Position numbers and translations under genes: made by a program
Source: Candidatus Aenigmatarchaeota archaeon
GTDB lineage: Archaea > Aenigmatarchaeota > Aenigmatarchaeia > CG10238-14
NCBI GenBank assembly: GCA_017610225.1
Contig: JAFCCM010000006.1
Location: 1-48,928, forward strand
DNA length: 48,928 bases
Direction of reading: 5' to 3'
The notes under the pieces: generated by a model
Databases searched by the model: none
Told to the model about the DNA's origin: nothing
Seen by the model: the letters and a program-made list of their open reading frames with translations, nothing else
Shown: one piece after another, positions 17,009 to 24,730 of the stretch
How positions within the stretch are numbered: the first letter of the stretch is position 1
How the letters are laid out: the number at the start of each line of letters is the position of its first letter

Positions 17009-18826
17009 TTAAATATTTTTTAAATTAAATTTTAAACTTCCACAATCCCATATAACTTGATAACCTTCAGAAATACGTAAAACTCTTTCTGAAATATTTT
17101 TAGGTTCATCTGGTCTTTTTCTTAAACCAAACCTATGTAATCTTTTTCCATCTTTAATGTACCAATAATTAATATCAGTATTACCATTTAAATCAAAACC
17201 TAATTGATAATATAAATTTCCAGTCGACCATCTTCGATCAGCATAACTGAATATTTCTTTCCATTCATAATTACGTTTAAAATGAGCTAATAACTTTCCA
17301 GCGATCCCTGGAATATGATAATTAGAATTACTACAAAATCTATTTAACTCCCATATACCTTTCTTTGGTTTAGAACCTTTAGCTTTATTACCCTTACTAA
17401 AGGTCATAGCTGAAACTAATTCATCTTTATAAAAACCCCCAAGTTTAATTGTAGAGTTATCTTTTCCTTGTATGTGATATTTCTCTAAAAATTCATTTTT
17501 AATTTTAGGTTCAATTTCTTTTACTTCACATTTTCTAGCATGAATACGTTTACTATTACGAACTCCTAAAATTTGCTTTAATCTAGATTTAACAATATCT
17601 TGTTTAAATATCCACTCATCTTCAAAAATATGTATAAGTTGAATACCTTGTTTTTCGCATTCAATCGTTTTGTTCAAATGATATTTAACTGAATTAAAAT
17701 TTTTATGCTGTTCAGAATGATAATATAAACCATTATATTCAATAGCTATTTTCATATTTGGAAAATATATATCAAGTTCTTTGGGACATATGATAGTTCT
17801 TTTATTATTTAAAATTTCTTCATTTGGTAATATACTGTATAAAAAATCTTGTATTTCTTCTTCAGCTCTTGATTTTCCATTATTTCTTGGGAAACACTTT
17901 TCGCATCTATACCCTTGTTGTATTGAGTTCCACTGTTTGTTTAATATAGTTCCACATCTTCTACATTTATAATTATGAAAAATATGAGCTCCTTTATATT
18001 TAAAATCCATTAGATCAAAATTAAAATAATCTAAAAGAATAGGTAAATCATTTTTAATAAACTGTTCTAAAAAATTATTACTTTTTTGCTGGTTTATTAA
18101 ATTAGCTTTTTCAATACCATGAATTTTAATATAATTTTTTCCTTTTAATTGTGAAAGTTTACCTTTTAATGATACAGAAACTTTTTTAGATATTTCCTTA
18201 TTTTTCATTGGATTTAAATCCCCAATGAAATGTTTTTTACCCTCCTTGGTTTTCATAATATTACTATTACCATATTTTAATTTAGTAGTATCTCTTGTTT
18301 TTTTTGATAATTCTTTGCTAGCAAATCCTGCTCCACCATATCTCTCTTCGCATGTTTTTGTTTTCTGTTCAGCAACTCCTGGGATATAGGCTGCATTAGT
18401 AATATTATTACCATATCTTTCTTTAAGAGTAATTTTTCTTGATTTATTACCTGATCCATTTGATCTACCATCTGGATCAGGTTTTCCAACATTTTTACAA
18501 TGGTTACAAAAAATATATCCTGGAGAAGTAATTGGAACTTTAATATATTCTCCTGGGCAATCATTATCATTATAATAATAACATTTAACAAGTTTAGTTT
18601 TAGTTTTTAAAGCTTTACCTCTAGTAACTCTTGCTTGATGTTGTGAATTGGTCATTGTAACATGATTAGGAAAATCCATTTTAACATCATCTAAACATTT
18701 GCCATGTTTCTTTAAATGTTTTCCATCTAAAATCTTTTTATTTTTTCCATTCAATTCATCACAATATGGACATGTAATAAATTCAATATCACCAATTAAT
18801 TGTTTTCCTTTTCTAAAATTTTGCAT
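17009..18826 (-). CDS. Vsr-like (EDxHD-type) homing endonuclease
   Basis: 605 residues. The N-terminal 120 residues hold Cys knuckles (CPYC, FCNHC). Residues 130-235 carry repeated ERYGxxN / SKKV ... KGK units of the NUMOD/DNA-binding type, and 288-312 another zinc ribbon (CRRC ... CEKC). The nuclease domain at about 315-420 has KELDIYFPNMKIAIEYNG and HIFEDEW, the Vsr-related fold of I-Bth0305I-type homing enzymes. The last 180 residues (FLEKYHIQGKDNS ... FSYADRRWS) are a conserved domain often fused to phage endonucleases. It lies just after the capsid gene on the opposite strand with its own promoter, as a recently arrived selfish gene would. Confidence 0.82.
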   Translation of the reverse strand: MQNFRKGKQLIGDIEFITCPYCDELNGKNKKILDGKHLKKHGKCLDDVKMDFPNHVTMTNSQHQARVTRGKALKTKTKLVKCYYYNDNDCPGEYIKVPITSPGYIFCNHCKNVGKPDPDGRSNGSGNKSRKITLKERYGNNITNAAYIPGVAEQKTKTCEERYGGAGFASKELSKKTRDTTKLKYGNSNIMKTKEGKKHFIGDLNPMKNKEISKKVSVSLKGKLSQLKGKNYIKIHGIEKANLINQQKSNNFLEQFIKNDLPILLDYFNFDLMDFKYKGAHIFHNYKCRRCGTILNKQWNSIQQGYRCEKCFPRNNGKSRAEEEIQDFLYSILPNEEILNNKRTIICPKELDIYFPNMKIAIEYNGLYYHSEQHKNFNSVKYHLNKTIECEKQGIQLIHIFEDEWIFKQDIVKSRLKQILGVRNSKRIHARKCEVKEIEPKIKNEFLEKYHIQGKDNSTIKLGGFYKDELVSAMTFSKGNKAKGSKPKKGIWELNRFCSNSNYHIPGIAGKLLAHFKRNYEWKEIFSYADRRWSTGNLYYQLGFDLNGNTDINYWYIKDGKRLHRFGLRKRPDEPKNISERVLRISEGYQVIWDCGSLKFNLKNI

Positions 18827-18837
18827 ATATCTTCCTT

Positions 18838-18855
18838 TAGTTTATAATATGTTCC
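18838..18855 (-). promoter_or_regulatory. Putative phage promoter of the Vsr-type endonuclease
   Basis: On the minus strand it reads GGAACATATTATAAACTA, matching the recurrent element, 12 nt before the endonuclease ATG. The RBS (AAGGAAG) lies between. Confidence 0.5.
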
Positions 18856-18888
18856 AATTTTTTAATTTATCAACCAAATGTACCAGCA

Positions 18889-18925
18889 AAAAAAATACTC
18901 TCCTAAATTAATAGAAGAGTATTTT
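18889..18925 (-). terminator. Terminator of the long minus-strand operon
   Basis: Read on the minus strand, AAAATACTCT pairs with AGAGTATTTT around a 13-14 nt loop and runs into eight T. It lies 17 nt after the last gene of the minus operon. Confidence 0.85.
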
Positions 18926-18941
18926 AAATATAATTTAAAGA

Positions 18942-19169
18942 TTATATACTAGTATTATTATCAAGTTTTCTTTTTTTATCAACTTCTTCAAATTGTTTAA
19001 TATAATGTTGTGCCTCTGATCTAATACAACCACTTACAAGAGGTCTAACCTTCGTATATTCACTTATAGGACTCCTTAACCCCTTAATATCAATTGCTTT
19101 AAACACCGCCCAAGAGTACTGATCATCTCCACCATATTTAATTGCCCTGTATTTTTTAGCTGCAGCCAT
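18942..19169 (-). CDS. Small protein of unknown function (75 aa)
   Basis: 75 residues, Lys-rich, with an N-terminal KKYRAIKYGGDDQYSWAVFK segment. It abuts the upstream gene by one base and is the last gene before the operon terminator. No family recognised. Confidence 0.6.
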   Translation of the reverse strand: MAAAKKYRAIKYGGDDQYSWAVFKAIDIKGLRSPISEYTKVRPLVSGCIRSEAQHYIKQFEEVDKKRKLDNNTSI

Positions 19170-19843
19170 TATTCTACATCCTTTATATTTTTAATATCAA
19201 TTGGTTTACTATTAGTTAACTGAATAAATTGTTTCTTAAATTGATCTAAACCAAGAGTATTAACTTGATGATTAACAAAGGATTCTATCTCAGATTTAGC
19301 TTCCATTGTAGTTTTATCCATGGCTTCATTATATGAACTTTGAATAAATGGAAGATTTTGTCTTACTTCCATAACCAACATATGAAGCATGCTGGCAAGT
19401 TCTTTTTTTTCAGATACTTTTAAAGCACCTTTCTTATGAAGCAATTCATCTGATGCATTTTTTAAATCTTGAACTATCTTGGTTATATTTAAGACTTCAT
19501 CTTTAAATTCTTTTTCAAACATTTCTCTTTGAGACTCACCAGGGCAATCTTCCATTTTATGATCCATGACTCTTCTAATAGTACATGGGACACCAGTTGT
19601 ATTCATAGTAACTATTGCCTCAGCAAATTGAGAATAAGACATTTCTATATCAATAATAGTTGCTCTTGGATAATACCAATATCTATTTAATCCTCTATTT
19701 TCTTGACAAGCATTAACACGCATATGAATAGTATTTTGATGTTTAATAGAACTACCAAACAAATGTTTATTCATATTAGATTGAGTTCTTGAAAAAGATA
19801 ACAATCCAAAACTTTCATGATCTACGGTTATATCATCTTTCAT
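19169..19843 (-). CDS. Conserved phage protein of unknown function (224 aa)
   Basis: 224 residues. The N-terminus HESFGLLSFSRTQSN begins a domain of about 110 residues including CQENRGLNRYWYYPR, resembling a phage family without known function. The C-terminal half (about 120-224) is helical and charged. Its start overlaps the RNase H stop by 4 nt. It is not a recognised enzyme. Confidence 0.7.
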   Translation of the reverse strand: MKDDITVDHESFGLLSFSRTQSNMNKHLFGSSIKHQNTIHMRVNACQENRGLNRYWYYPRATIIDIEMSYSQFAEAIVTMNTTGVPCTIRRVMDHKMEDCPGESQREMFEKEFKDEVLNITKIVQDLKNASDELLHKKGALKVSEKKELASMLHMLVMEVRQNLPFIQSSYNEAMDKTTMEAKSEIESFVNHQVNTLGLDQFKKQFIQLTNSKPIDIKNIKDVE

Positions 19844-20271
19844 AAAACTCCTTCTTGTGCTAATTTATCAGCAATAGTATTTTGAGCTCTTGGAACCCAA
19901 GTTAATGTTATATTTTTAAAACTAGACAAGTAAACAAATAACTTAGTAGCATGAATATAATATGGTTTAATGTTTGCTGCTTTACATTTCCAATTACCTT
20001 TAACTTGTTCAATAACAAGCTTAGAATCACCAAAGATTTTAATATTCTCAATCTCAGGATGATGAACAAGATGTTTAAATAATTCAATTAAACCCATATA
20101 CTCAGAGACATTATTAGTCCTATCTTCACTTGCTTTTCTTGATTCATGATTCACAATATTATCTTGGTCATCCAGAATCGCCCAACCACATTGAGCAGGT
20201 CCTGGATTTCCTTTAGAGGATCCATCAAAGTATCCTTTATAATTCACAACACGCTCCTTCTGGAAAGTCAA
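19840..20271 (-). CDS. rnhA: Ribonuclease HI
   Basis: 143 residues. DGSSKGNPG at 16-24, E57 in the NVSEYMGLI segment, D82 in GDSKLVI and D135 in TIADKLAQ complete the D-E-D-D catalytic set of type I RNase H. It would remove RNA from RNA-DNA hybrids, such as primers of Okazaki fragments, acting before the NAD+-dependent ligase of the same operon seals the nick. It overlaps the downstream gene by 4 nt and the upstream gene by 35 nt. Confidence 0.9.
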   Translation of the reverse strand: MTFQKERVVNYKGYFDGSSKGNPGPAQCGWAILDDQDNIVNHESRKASEDRTNNVSEYMGLIELFKHLVHHPEIENIKIFGDSKLVIEQVKGNWKCKAANIKPYYIHATKLFVYLSSFKNITLTWVPRAQNTIADKLAQEGVL

Positions 20272-20638
20272 TATCTTCCACCAACCATGTTACATAATTA
20301 TAAACATGATCTGGATAGATATGGCATCTATAATTACCTTTCGCCAAAACATCTTCCAACCATCTAATTCCTATTTCTAATCTAGGTATTGCAAAGTTTG
20401 CAACATCATCTTTATGAATAGCAAAGAATATATCACAGCGACCACCAGTACCTTTTTCTTCAAAACCATCTCGATTAGTATCTGGTTTAGTTTTAATAGT
20501 TTCCAAATACTGAATTCTGGTGTTCATTTGATTTTTAATGTCTTTTTCAAATTTTTTAATTTCAAATTTTTTAATAAAAGGTCCTGGCCATATACATACC
20601 TGATGAAAATCTTTATTTAACTTTACACTTTTATACAT
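20237..20638 (-). CDS. Protein of unknown function (133 aa)
   Basis: The start at 20638 (MYKSVKLNKDFHQV) is chosen because AAGGAG lies 8 nt upstream; a longer frame to 20701 would include the hairpin at 20656-20693. Segments CIWPGPF and GTGGRCDIFFAIHKDD are distinctive, but no family is named with confidence. Confidence 0.65.
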   Translation of the reverse strand: MYKSVKLNKDFHQVCIWPGPFIKKFEIKKFEKDIKNQMNTRIQYLETIKTKPDTNRDGFEEKGTGGRCDIFFAIHKDDVANFAIPRLEIGIRWLEDVLAKGNYRCHIYPDHVYNYVTWLVEDIDFPEGACCEL

Positions 20639-20655
20639 AATATAAATCTCCTTTT

Positions 20656-20693
20656 TAACGTGCGCTATAGGGGGGTCTCCCATTCCCACGTTA
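20656..20693 (-). other. Intergenic hairpin before an RBS (possible attenuator or processing site)
   Basis: On the minus strand TAACGTG and CACGTTA form the base stem, with GGGAGACCC inside as a second short hairpin, unusually GC-rich for this genome. It ends 5 nt before the AAGGAG of gene 20237-20638 and starts just after the stop of 20698-20880. There is no T-run after the stem, so it is not a classic terminator. Confidence 0.5.
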
Positions 20694-20697
20694 TTCA

Positions 20698-20880
20698 TCA
20701 TGGTTTTTCCATGTTTGGTTTAAATCTTAAAAATGCTATTTCATTAATACAAACCCAAACTCTTCCATTTTCTGAAATTTGGATTCCTAAATCTCCTTTA
20801 ATCATTCTTTCTTTTGGAAGATTTTCTATTGAGATTATTCCTTGTGAATGAGTTTCAGGATACTCTTTAAACTTACTCAT
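20698..20880 (-). CDS. Small protein of unknown function (60 aa)
   Basis: The start MSKFKEYPETHSQG overlaps the upstream stop (ATGAGTAA). An in-frame ATG at 20904, which has a better RBS (GGGAG), is the alternative and would give 68 residues. The core KGDLGIQISENGRVWVCIN has the look of a conserved small phage protein. Function unknown. Confidence 0.65.
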   Translation of the reverse strand: MSKFKEYPETHSQGIISIENLPKERMIKGDLGIQISENGRVWVCINEIAFLRFKPNMEKP

Positions 20881-21295
20881 ATTCTGGTCTATTAGGTTGT
20901 TCATCTATTTTCTCCCAAGGAAAACAGCACCATTGTGTAGTTTCCTCAACATAAAAATCAGGTTTAATAACTGACCTTGGTTTGTAATATAAAGTAGCAA
21001 TAGTAAAATAAACACCAAAAGAATTTTTTATATCCTGTAATGTTTTACCTGTATCAGCAACATCATCAACTAAAAGAACTTTCTCCCACTCTCTACTTGG
21101 TAGATTTTTAAAATCAAACTTATCAAGTAAAGTTAAACCAAGATGATGTGCAAGATGAACAGCTATTGGCAACCCACCTCTTGGCGGTCCATAAACATAT
21201 TTGACTTTAGTATAAAGCTTGCTAAACTCAATTTGCTCAACCAAGTTATCCATCATATGATCATACATTTGATAAGTAACAATTGTTTTTTCCAC
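20873..21295 (-). CDS. Purine-type phosphoribosyltransferase
   Basis: 140 residues. VLLVDDVADTGKTL at 73-86 is the PRPP-binding motif, and YGPPRGGLPIAVHLAHH at 35-51 the upstream loop of xanthine/guanine (Gpt/Xpt-like) and related type I phosphoribosyltransferases. The WCCFPWE segment also fits. It probably makes a nucleotide from a base and PRPP; the base is unknown. It lies in the same operon as PncB and NadE. Confidence 0.8.
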   Translation of the reverse strand: MEKTIVTYQMYDHMMDNLVEQIEFSKLYTKVKYVYGPPRGGLPIAVHLAHHLGLTLLDKFDFKNLPSREWEKVLLVDDVADTGKTLQDIKNSFGVYFTIATLYYKPRSVIKPDFYVEETTQWCCFPWEKIDEQPNRPEYE

Positions 21296-21304
21296 TTTTG
21301 CCCC

Positions 21305-21670
21305 CTATCTAATTTTTCTGGTTGTATTAAGTCTTGTCATTTTATAAATAGTTGGGATATCAAGATCTTTATTAAAATTAGATCTGTATCTAAAACTAGC
21401 AGCTTTCTTTTCTTTAGTTACTAAATTTATAGCAGTAGTAGTTAATTTCAACATTACTTTTTGAATTACTTTATTATCTTTACCTAAATAATTTGCTATT
21501 TCTTTTGCAGTCAAACTTAGATCTTTTTGATTAAGAATCCATAATATTTCTTCACCAAGATTTTTATATAATCTTTTTGGAGGTGTAACAACAACACCAG
21601 TGTTTGTTTGCACCATTCCACGTCTGAATAATTTAGTTTCTAACTGTTGTATTTCTTTTGATTTTTCCAT
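21305..21670 (-). CDS. Putative winged-helix DNA-binding protein
   Basis: 121 residues. LSLTAKEIANYLGKDNKVIQ at about 51-70 looks like a helix-turn-helix (A-E-I-A ... V-I-Q), preceded by a helix (EEILWILNQK) as in winged-helix regulators. Basic C-terminus (RLNTTRKIR). It could regulate the operon, but no ligand or target is visible. Confidence 0.5.
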   Translation of the reverse strand: MEKSKEIQQLETKLFRRGMVQTNTGVVVTPPKRLYKNLGEEILWILNQKDLSLTAKEIANYLGKDNKVIQKVMLKLTTTAINLVTKEKKAASFRYRSNFNKDLDIPTIYKMTRLNTTRKIR

Positions 21671-22075
21671 TTATATTCTCTCCTTCATTCTTGAATCCCA
21701 GTGAATAAAGGTTGCATGTTTTTCTATATCATGTTGATATCTAAAGTCATTATCAATAACCATATCAACATGAATTGCCTCACACATTAATCCTTTTGAT
21801 TTCCACCAAACTTTTTCATCACACCACCAATTATCATTCTCATCTTGTTCCATTGGTATCTCAATAGCTTTAAGAAAATCAACAACAGAATAAATATTAT
21901 TATAATGAATATCTTTTTCATAATCATTCATGATCAATTCATTATATATTTGCTCTTTTGGTGGTCCAGAAAATATTACAACATCAATACCTGATCTCAT
22001 AAACATTTTCATCATGGGTTTAAATACTTCTGGACTAGTATCAATAGTCCCATGTACATCAAACGCAATTCTCAT
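21671..22075 (-). CDS. HAD-like phosphatase with an altered DxD motif
   Basis: 134 residues. FDVHGTID at 5-12 is HAD motif I, but the second Asp is replaced by His (D-V-H-G-T). VIFSGPP fits motif II, the WWKSKG Lys motif III, and DMVIDND motif IV. It could be a small nucleotide phosphatase. The His substitution of the general acid/base is unusual and may change activity. It lies directly after NadE. Confidence 0.7.
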   Translation of the reverse strand: MRIAFDVHGTIDTSPEVFKPMMKMFMRSGIDVVIFSGPPKEQIYNELIMNDYEKDIHYNNIYSVVDFLKAIEIPMEQDENDNWWCDEKVWWKSKGLMCEAIHVDMVIDNDFRYQHDIEKHATFIHWDSRMKERI

Positions 22076-22077
22076 AA

Positions 22078-22938
22078 TTACCTCGCTATCAATTCACCCC
22101 TTGGAATATTAAAAGGATTGTTTCGTTTATAATGTGTATTTTCATACATAGTCAAACACTTAGGTATTTGACCACCACGACTTACAATTTCAGGAAATTT
22201 TCCTTTTGAATATTCTTCAAGTATCAAATCCAATTCTTCATAAGATTCAACATCACCAAATTGATCTAAATCAGATTCAGTAATGCCCAAACCATCTGTC
22301 GGTACTGCTTCAATAACAGATCCAATAATTGCTCTTTTTTCTGATCCTTTTTTACTAAAGTTATAATAAGATTTCAAAACTCCATATACTTCAGTTTTCC
22401 AAAGATTTTGAATCATTCCATAATCTCCAACATCACCATGAATAGTCCAAAATCCAAGCATATATTCAGATAGATTATCAGTAGATAAAACAATTCCTTT
22501 GTAATAATGAGCAAGTTGATACAACTGAATCATTCTAATTCGTGCTTTAACATTTCCTTTTCTGATTTTATCAGTCATAGTATCTTTACCTTCAAACTCA
22601 AATTCTAGGTTATTAAGTAAATTATTATAAGCTGGAGTTAAATCCATTGATTTAAAATCATTACAAGTTAATTTACCAATATCAGAGGCTAAAGCTATCT
22701 CACTATCTGAATTACTTTCAATTGGTAATGATCGACCAATTACATTCATATCAACATTATGTAATATTTTCATTTCATCACAAACATCTTTAGCAGCTAA
22801 TGCAACCAAAGCACTATCTGCTCCACCGGATACTCCAAGAATTAAACTTTTAATCCCAGGATATTGCTCCAAATAGTCAACCGTATTTAAGACAATTTTT
22901 TCTTTGATACGATTAAACTCATGACTTCTTGTTTTCAT
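22078..22938 (-). CDS. nadE: NAD+ synthetase
   Basis: 286 residues, the ammonia-dependent length. VSGGADSALVALAA is the PP-loop ATP pyrophosphatase motif (SGGxDS), and STDNLSEYMLGFWTIHGDVGD matches the NadE signature around the deamido-NAD site. It converts nicotinate adenine dinucleotide to NAD+ with ATP and ammonia. No glutaminase domain. The start at 22938 (MKTRSHEF) overlaps the upstream stop (ATGA); an upstream in-frame ATG at 22953 has no RBS. Together with PncB and PncA in the same operon it defines a deamidating NAD+ salvage set. Confidence 0.9.
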   Translation of the reverse strand: MKTRSHEFNRIKEKIVLNTVDYLEQYPGIKSLILGVSGGADSALVALAAKDVCDEMKILHNVDMNVIGRSLPIESNSDSEIALASDIGKLTCNDFKSMDLTPAYNNLLNNLEFEFEGKDTMTDKIRKGNVKARIRMIQLYQLAHYYKGIVLSTDNLSEYMLGFWTIHGDVGDYGMIQNLWKTEVYGVLKSYYNFSKKGSEKRAIIGSVIEAVPTDGLGITESDLDQFGDVESYEELDLILEEYSKGKFPEIVSRGGQIPKCLTMYENTHYKRNNPFNIPRGELIAR

Positions 22939-23195
22939 TTTTTTGATTCCCATTTAAGTTTTAATTTTTCAATATCAACAACATCTTCATTTACAGAAAG
23001 AAGAACTCCATTTTTATCTTGACCAGTTACTTTTAAACTTTTATCTCCTTCTCTCATAATACAAATAGCTGCAGCAGTCATAGTCATAAGTTCATTACTA
23101 TGTTGGCCTGCATTATTTATATATATTTTTGGTGAAGTATTTGGATTTTGATGAAATAATTGTAAAATCATATTTTTCAAATCTTCTTGATTCAT
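22935..23195 (-). CDS. Protein of unknown function (86 aa)
   Basis: The start at 23195 (MNQEDLKNM) is chosen for AAGGAG 9 nt upstream; a longer frame would run into PncB. Residues 15-86 alternate strands and helices (PKIYINNAG, TAAAICIMREG). It lies between pncB and nadE and overlaps nadE by 4 nt, so a role in the same pathway is possible. No family recognised. Confidence 0.6.
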   Translation of the reverse strand: MNQEDLKNMILQLFHQNPNTSPKIYINNAGQHSNELMTMTAAAICIMREGDKSLKVTGQDKNGVLLSVNEDVVDIEKLKLKWESKK

Positions 23196-23208
23196 TTTAT
23201 AAATCTCC

Positions 23209-24381
23209 TTATACGTTAAATATTCCTTTAATATATTTTTCAAATCCAACATCCATACACATACCTTTACCTTTTGAGTCGGATATTTTAGCCACAGGTC
23301 GACTATTACACTCAGTCATTTTCATAACTATTTGTAAAGGATCAACCCCACAATCATTAGTAAGATTAGTTCCGATTCCAAAAGAAGTTTTAATATTCAA
23401 ATTAAAAGCTTTAAACAAATCAACTATAATTGGAAAAGTTAATCCATCACTAAATACCGCTATTTTAGTTTTAGGATCAATACCTAAATCTATATAGTGT
23501 TCAATTAATCTGTCACACCATACATATGGATCACCTGAGTCATGTCTTGCTCCATCAAACAACTTTGCAAAATATAAATCAAAGTCTCTAAGAAAAGCAT
23601 TAAAACCAACAGTATCAGATAATGCAATGCCAAGATCTCCACGATATACATCAGCCCATGCTTGAAATGCTGCTTTTTGGGAATCTTCAACACGACCTAA
23701 TTGTTGATGTGCACAAACATACTCATGTGCCATAGTACCAACTGGAGTTAGACCAAGTTTCATTGCAAAATGAATATTAGATGTTCCTTTAATATATTTT
23801 GAATGACATGCATTTCTTAATATTTCTAAATGATGATCATATGAAAATCTTCTTCTGGTTCCAAGATCAACAATTCTTAAATCAGAATCCTTATGAATAC
23901 GATTATCGAGATATTTTATTTTTTCTTTGAATTTCATTTGACCATCAATCAATGCTGCAGCAGTTGTATCATGATACTTATGATATGTTTCACTAACAAT
24001 TGCAAGTATTGGAACCTCAAAAAGAATAGTTGAAATCCAAGGACCTTCAATTATAATGCTAAGATTATCATTTTCTTCATTAAATCTAACATAAAATTCA
24101 TTAAGTTGAAAGGTTCTAAGAAACTCAATAAAGTTTGGTTTAAAGAATCTAATGCTGGTAAGATATTCCAATTCTTCTTTTGTAAATTTAAGTTTACATA
24201 ATTCATGAATAGCTTCAGTTAAATCAACAATAAATCTAAATTTATTATTATCTAGATTTTCCAAGATATTACCATTTCTGCATTTAAAATCATATCGAAC
24301 ATTTACAGAAGTATACTTCTCAAATACGACCTGCATCATTGTTAATTTATACAGGTCGGTATCACATAATGATTTAATCAT
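23209..24381 (-). CDS. pncB: Nicotinate phosphoribosyltransferase
   Basis: 390 residues, near the usual bacterial length. CDTDLYKLTMMQ at the N-terminus, GTMAHEYV with the phosphorylatable His, and VFSDGL plus SFGIGTNLTNDCG near the C-terminus are PncB hallmarks. It joins nicotinate and PRPP (ATP-driven) to give nicotinate mononucleotide. Its start overlaps a 42-aa gene upstream, and a small gene separates it from nadE. Confidence 0.92.
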   Translation of the reverse strand: MIKSLCDTDLYKLTMMQVVFEKYTSVNVRYDFKCRNGNILENLDNNKFRFIVDLTEAIHELCKLKFTKEELEYLTSIRFFKPNFIEFLRTFQLNEFYVRFNEENDNLSIIIEGPWISTILFEVPILAIVSETYHKYHDTTAAALIDGQMKFKEKIKYLDNRIHKDSDLRIVDLGTRRRFSYDHHLEILRNACHSKYIKGTSNIHFAMKLGLTPVGTMAHEYVCAHQQLGRVEDSQKAAFQAWADVYRGDLGIALSDTVGFNAFLRDFDLYFAKLFDGARHDSGDPYVWCDRLIEHYIDLGIDPKTKIAVFSDGLTFPIIVDLFKAFNLNIKTSFGIGTNLTNDCGVDPLQIVMKMTECNSRPVAKISDSKGKGMCMDVGFEKYIKGIFNV

Positions 24382-24502
24382 TATCCATTCCCTCCATGTT
24401 AGGGTTCTCTACTTTATGGTACCAATCACAGCCATCATCAAAATCTTCAGGTCCATTAACATTTTCATCTTGGACCCTTTCCCAATCTTCTTCTGTATAC
24501 AT
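24374..24502 (-). CDS. Small acidic protein (42 aa)
   Basis: 42 residues, MYTEEDWERVQDENVNGPED at the N-terminus, strongly acidic with several Trp/Tyr. The stop overlaps the pncB start (ATGATTAA), supporting a real coupled gene; RBS AAGGAAAA. Function unknown. Confidence 0.55.
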   Translation of the reverse strand: MYTEEDWERVQDENVNGPEDFDDGCDWYHKVENPNMEGMDND

Positions 24503-24511
24503 AATTTTTCC

Positions 24512-24715
24512 TTATAATTTAAAGTCAGGACAACTAGAATCCAATTCTTTTAATTTAGCTATTGTTTCATTAAATTTATTTTTTATAAAACTTAAATTAG
24601 AATTAACGTATTCAGCTAAATTATTACCACAACTATAATTATTACATATATTATGATAAGATTTATATAATGATCTAACTTTTCTTTTTAATAACATTAT
24701 CTTAATTTTATGCAT
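24512..24715 (-). CDS. Small protein of unknown function (67 aa)
   Basis: 67 residues, basic N-terminus (KIKIMLLKRKVRSLYK), four Cys, helical C-terminus. RBS GAAGGA. It lies between the kinase and the NAD genes. No family recognised. Confidence 0.55.
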   Translation of the reverse strand: MHKIKIMLLKRKVRSLYKSYHNICNNYSCGNNLAEYVNSNLSFIKNKFNETIAKLKELDSSCPDFKL

Positions 24716-24730
24716 TTAATTTTTTTCCTT

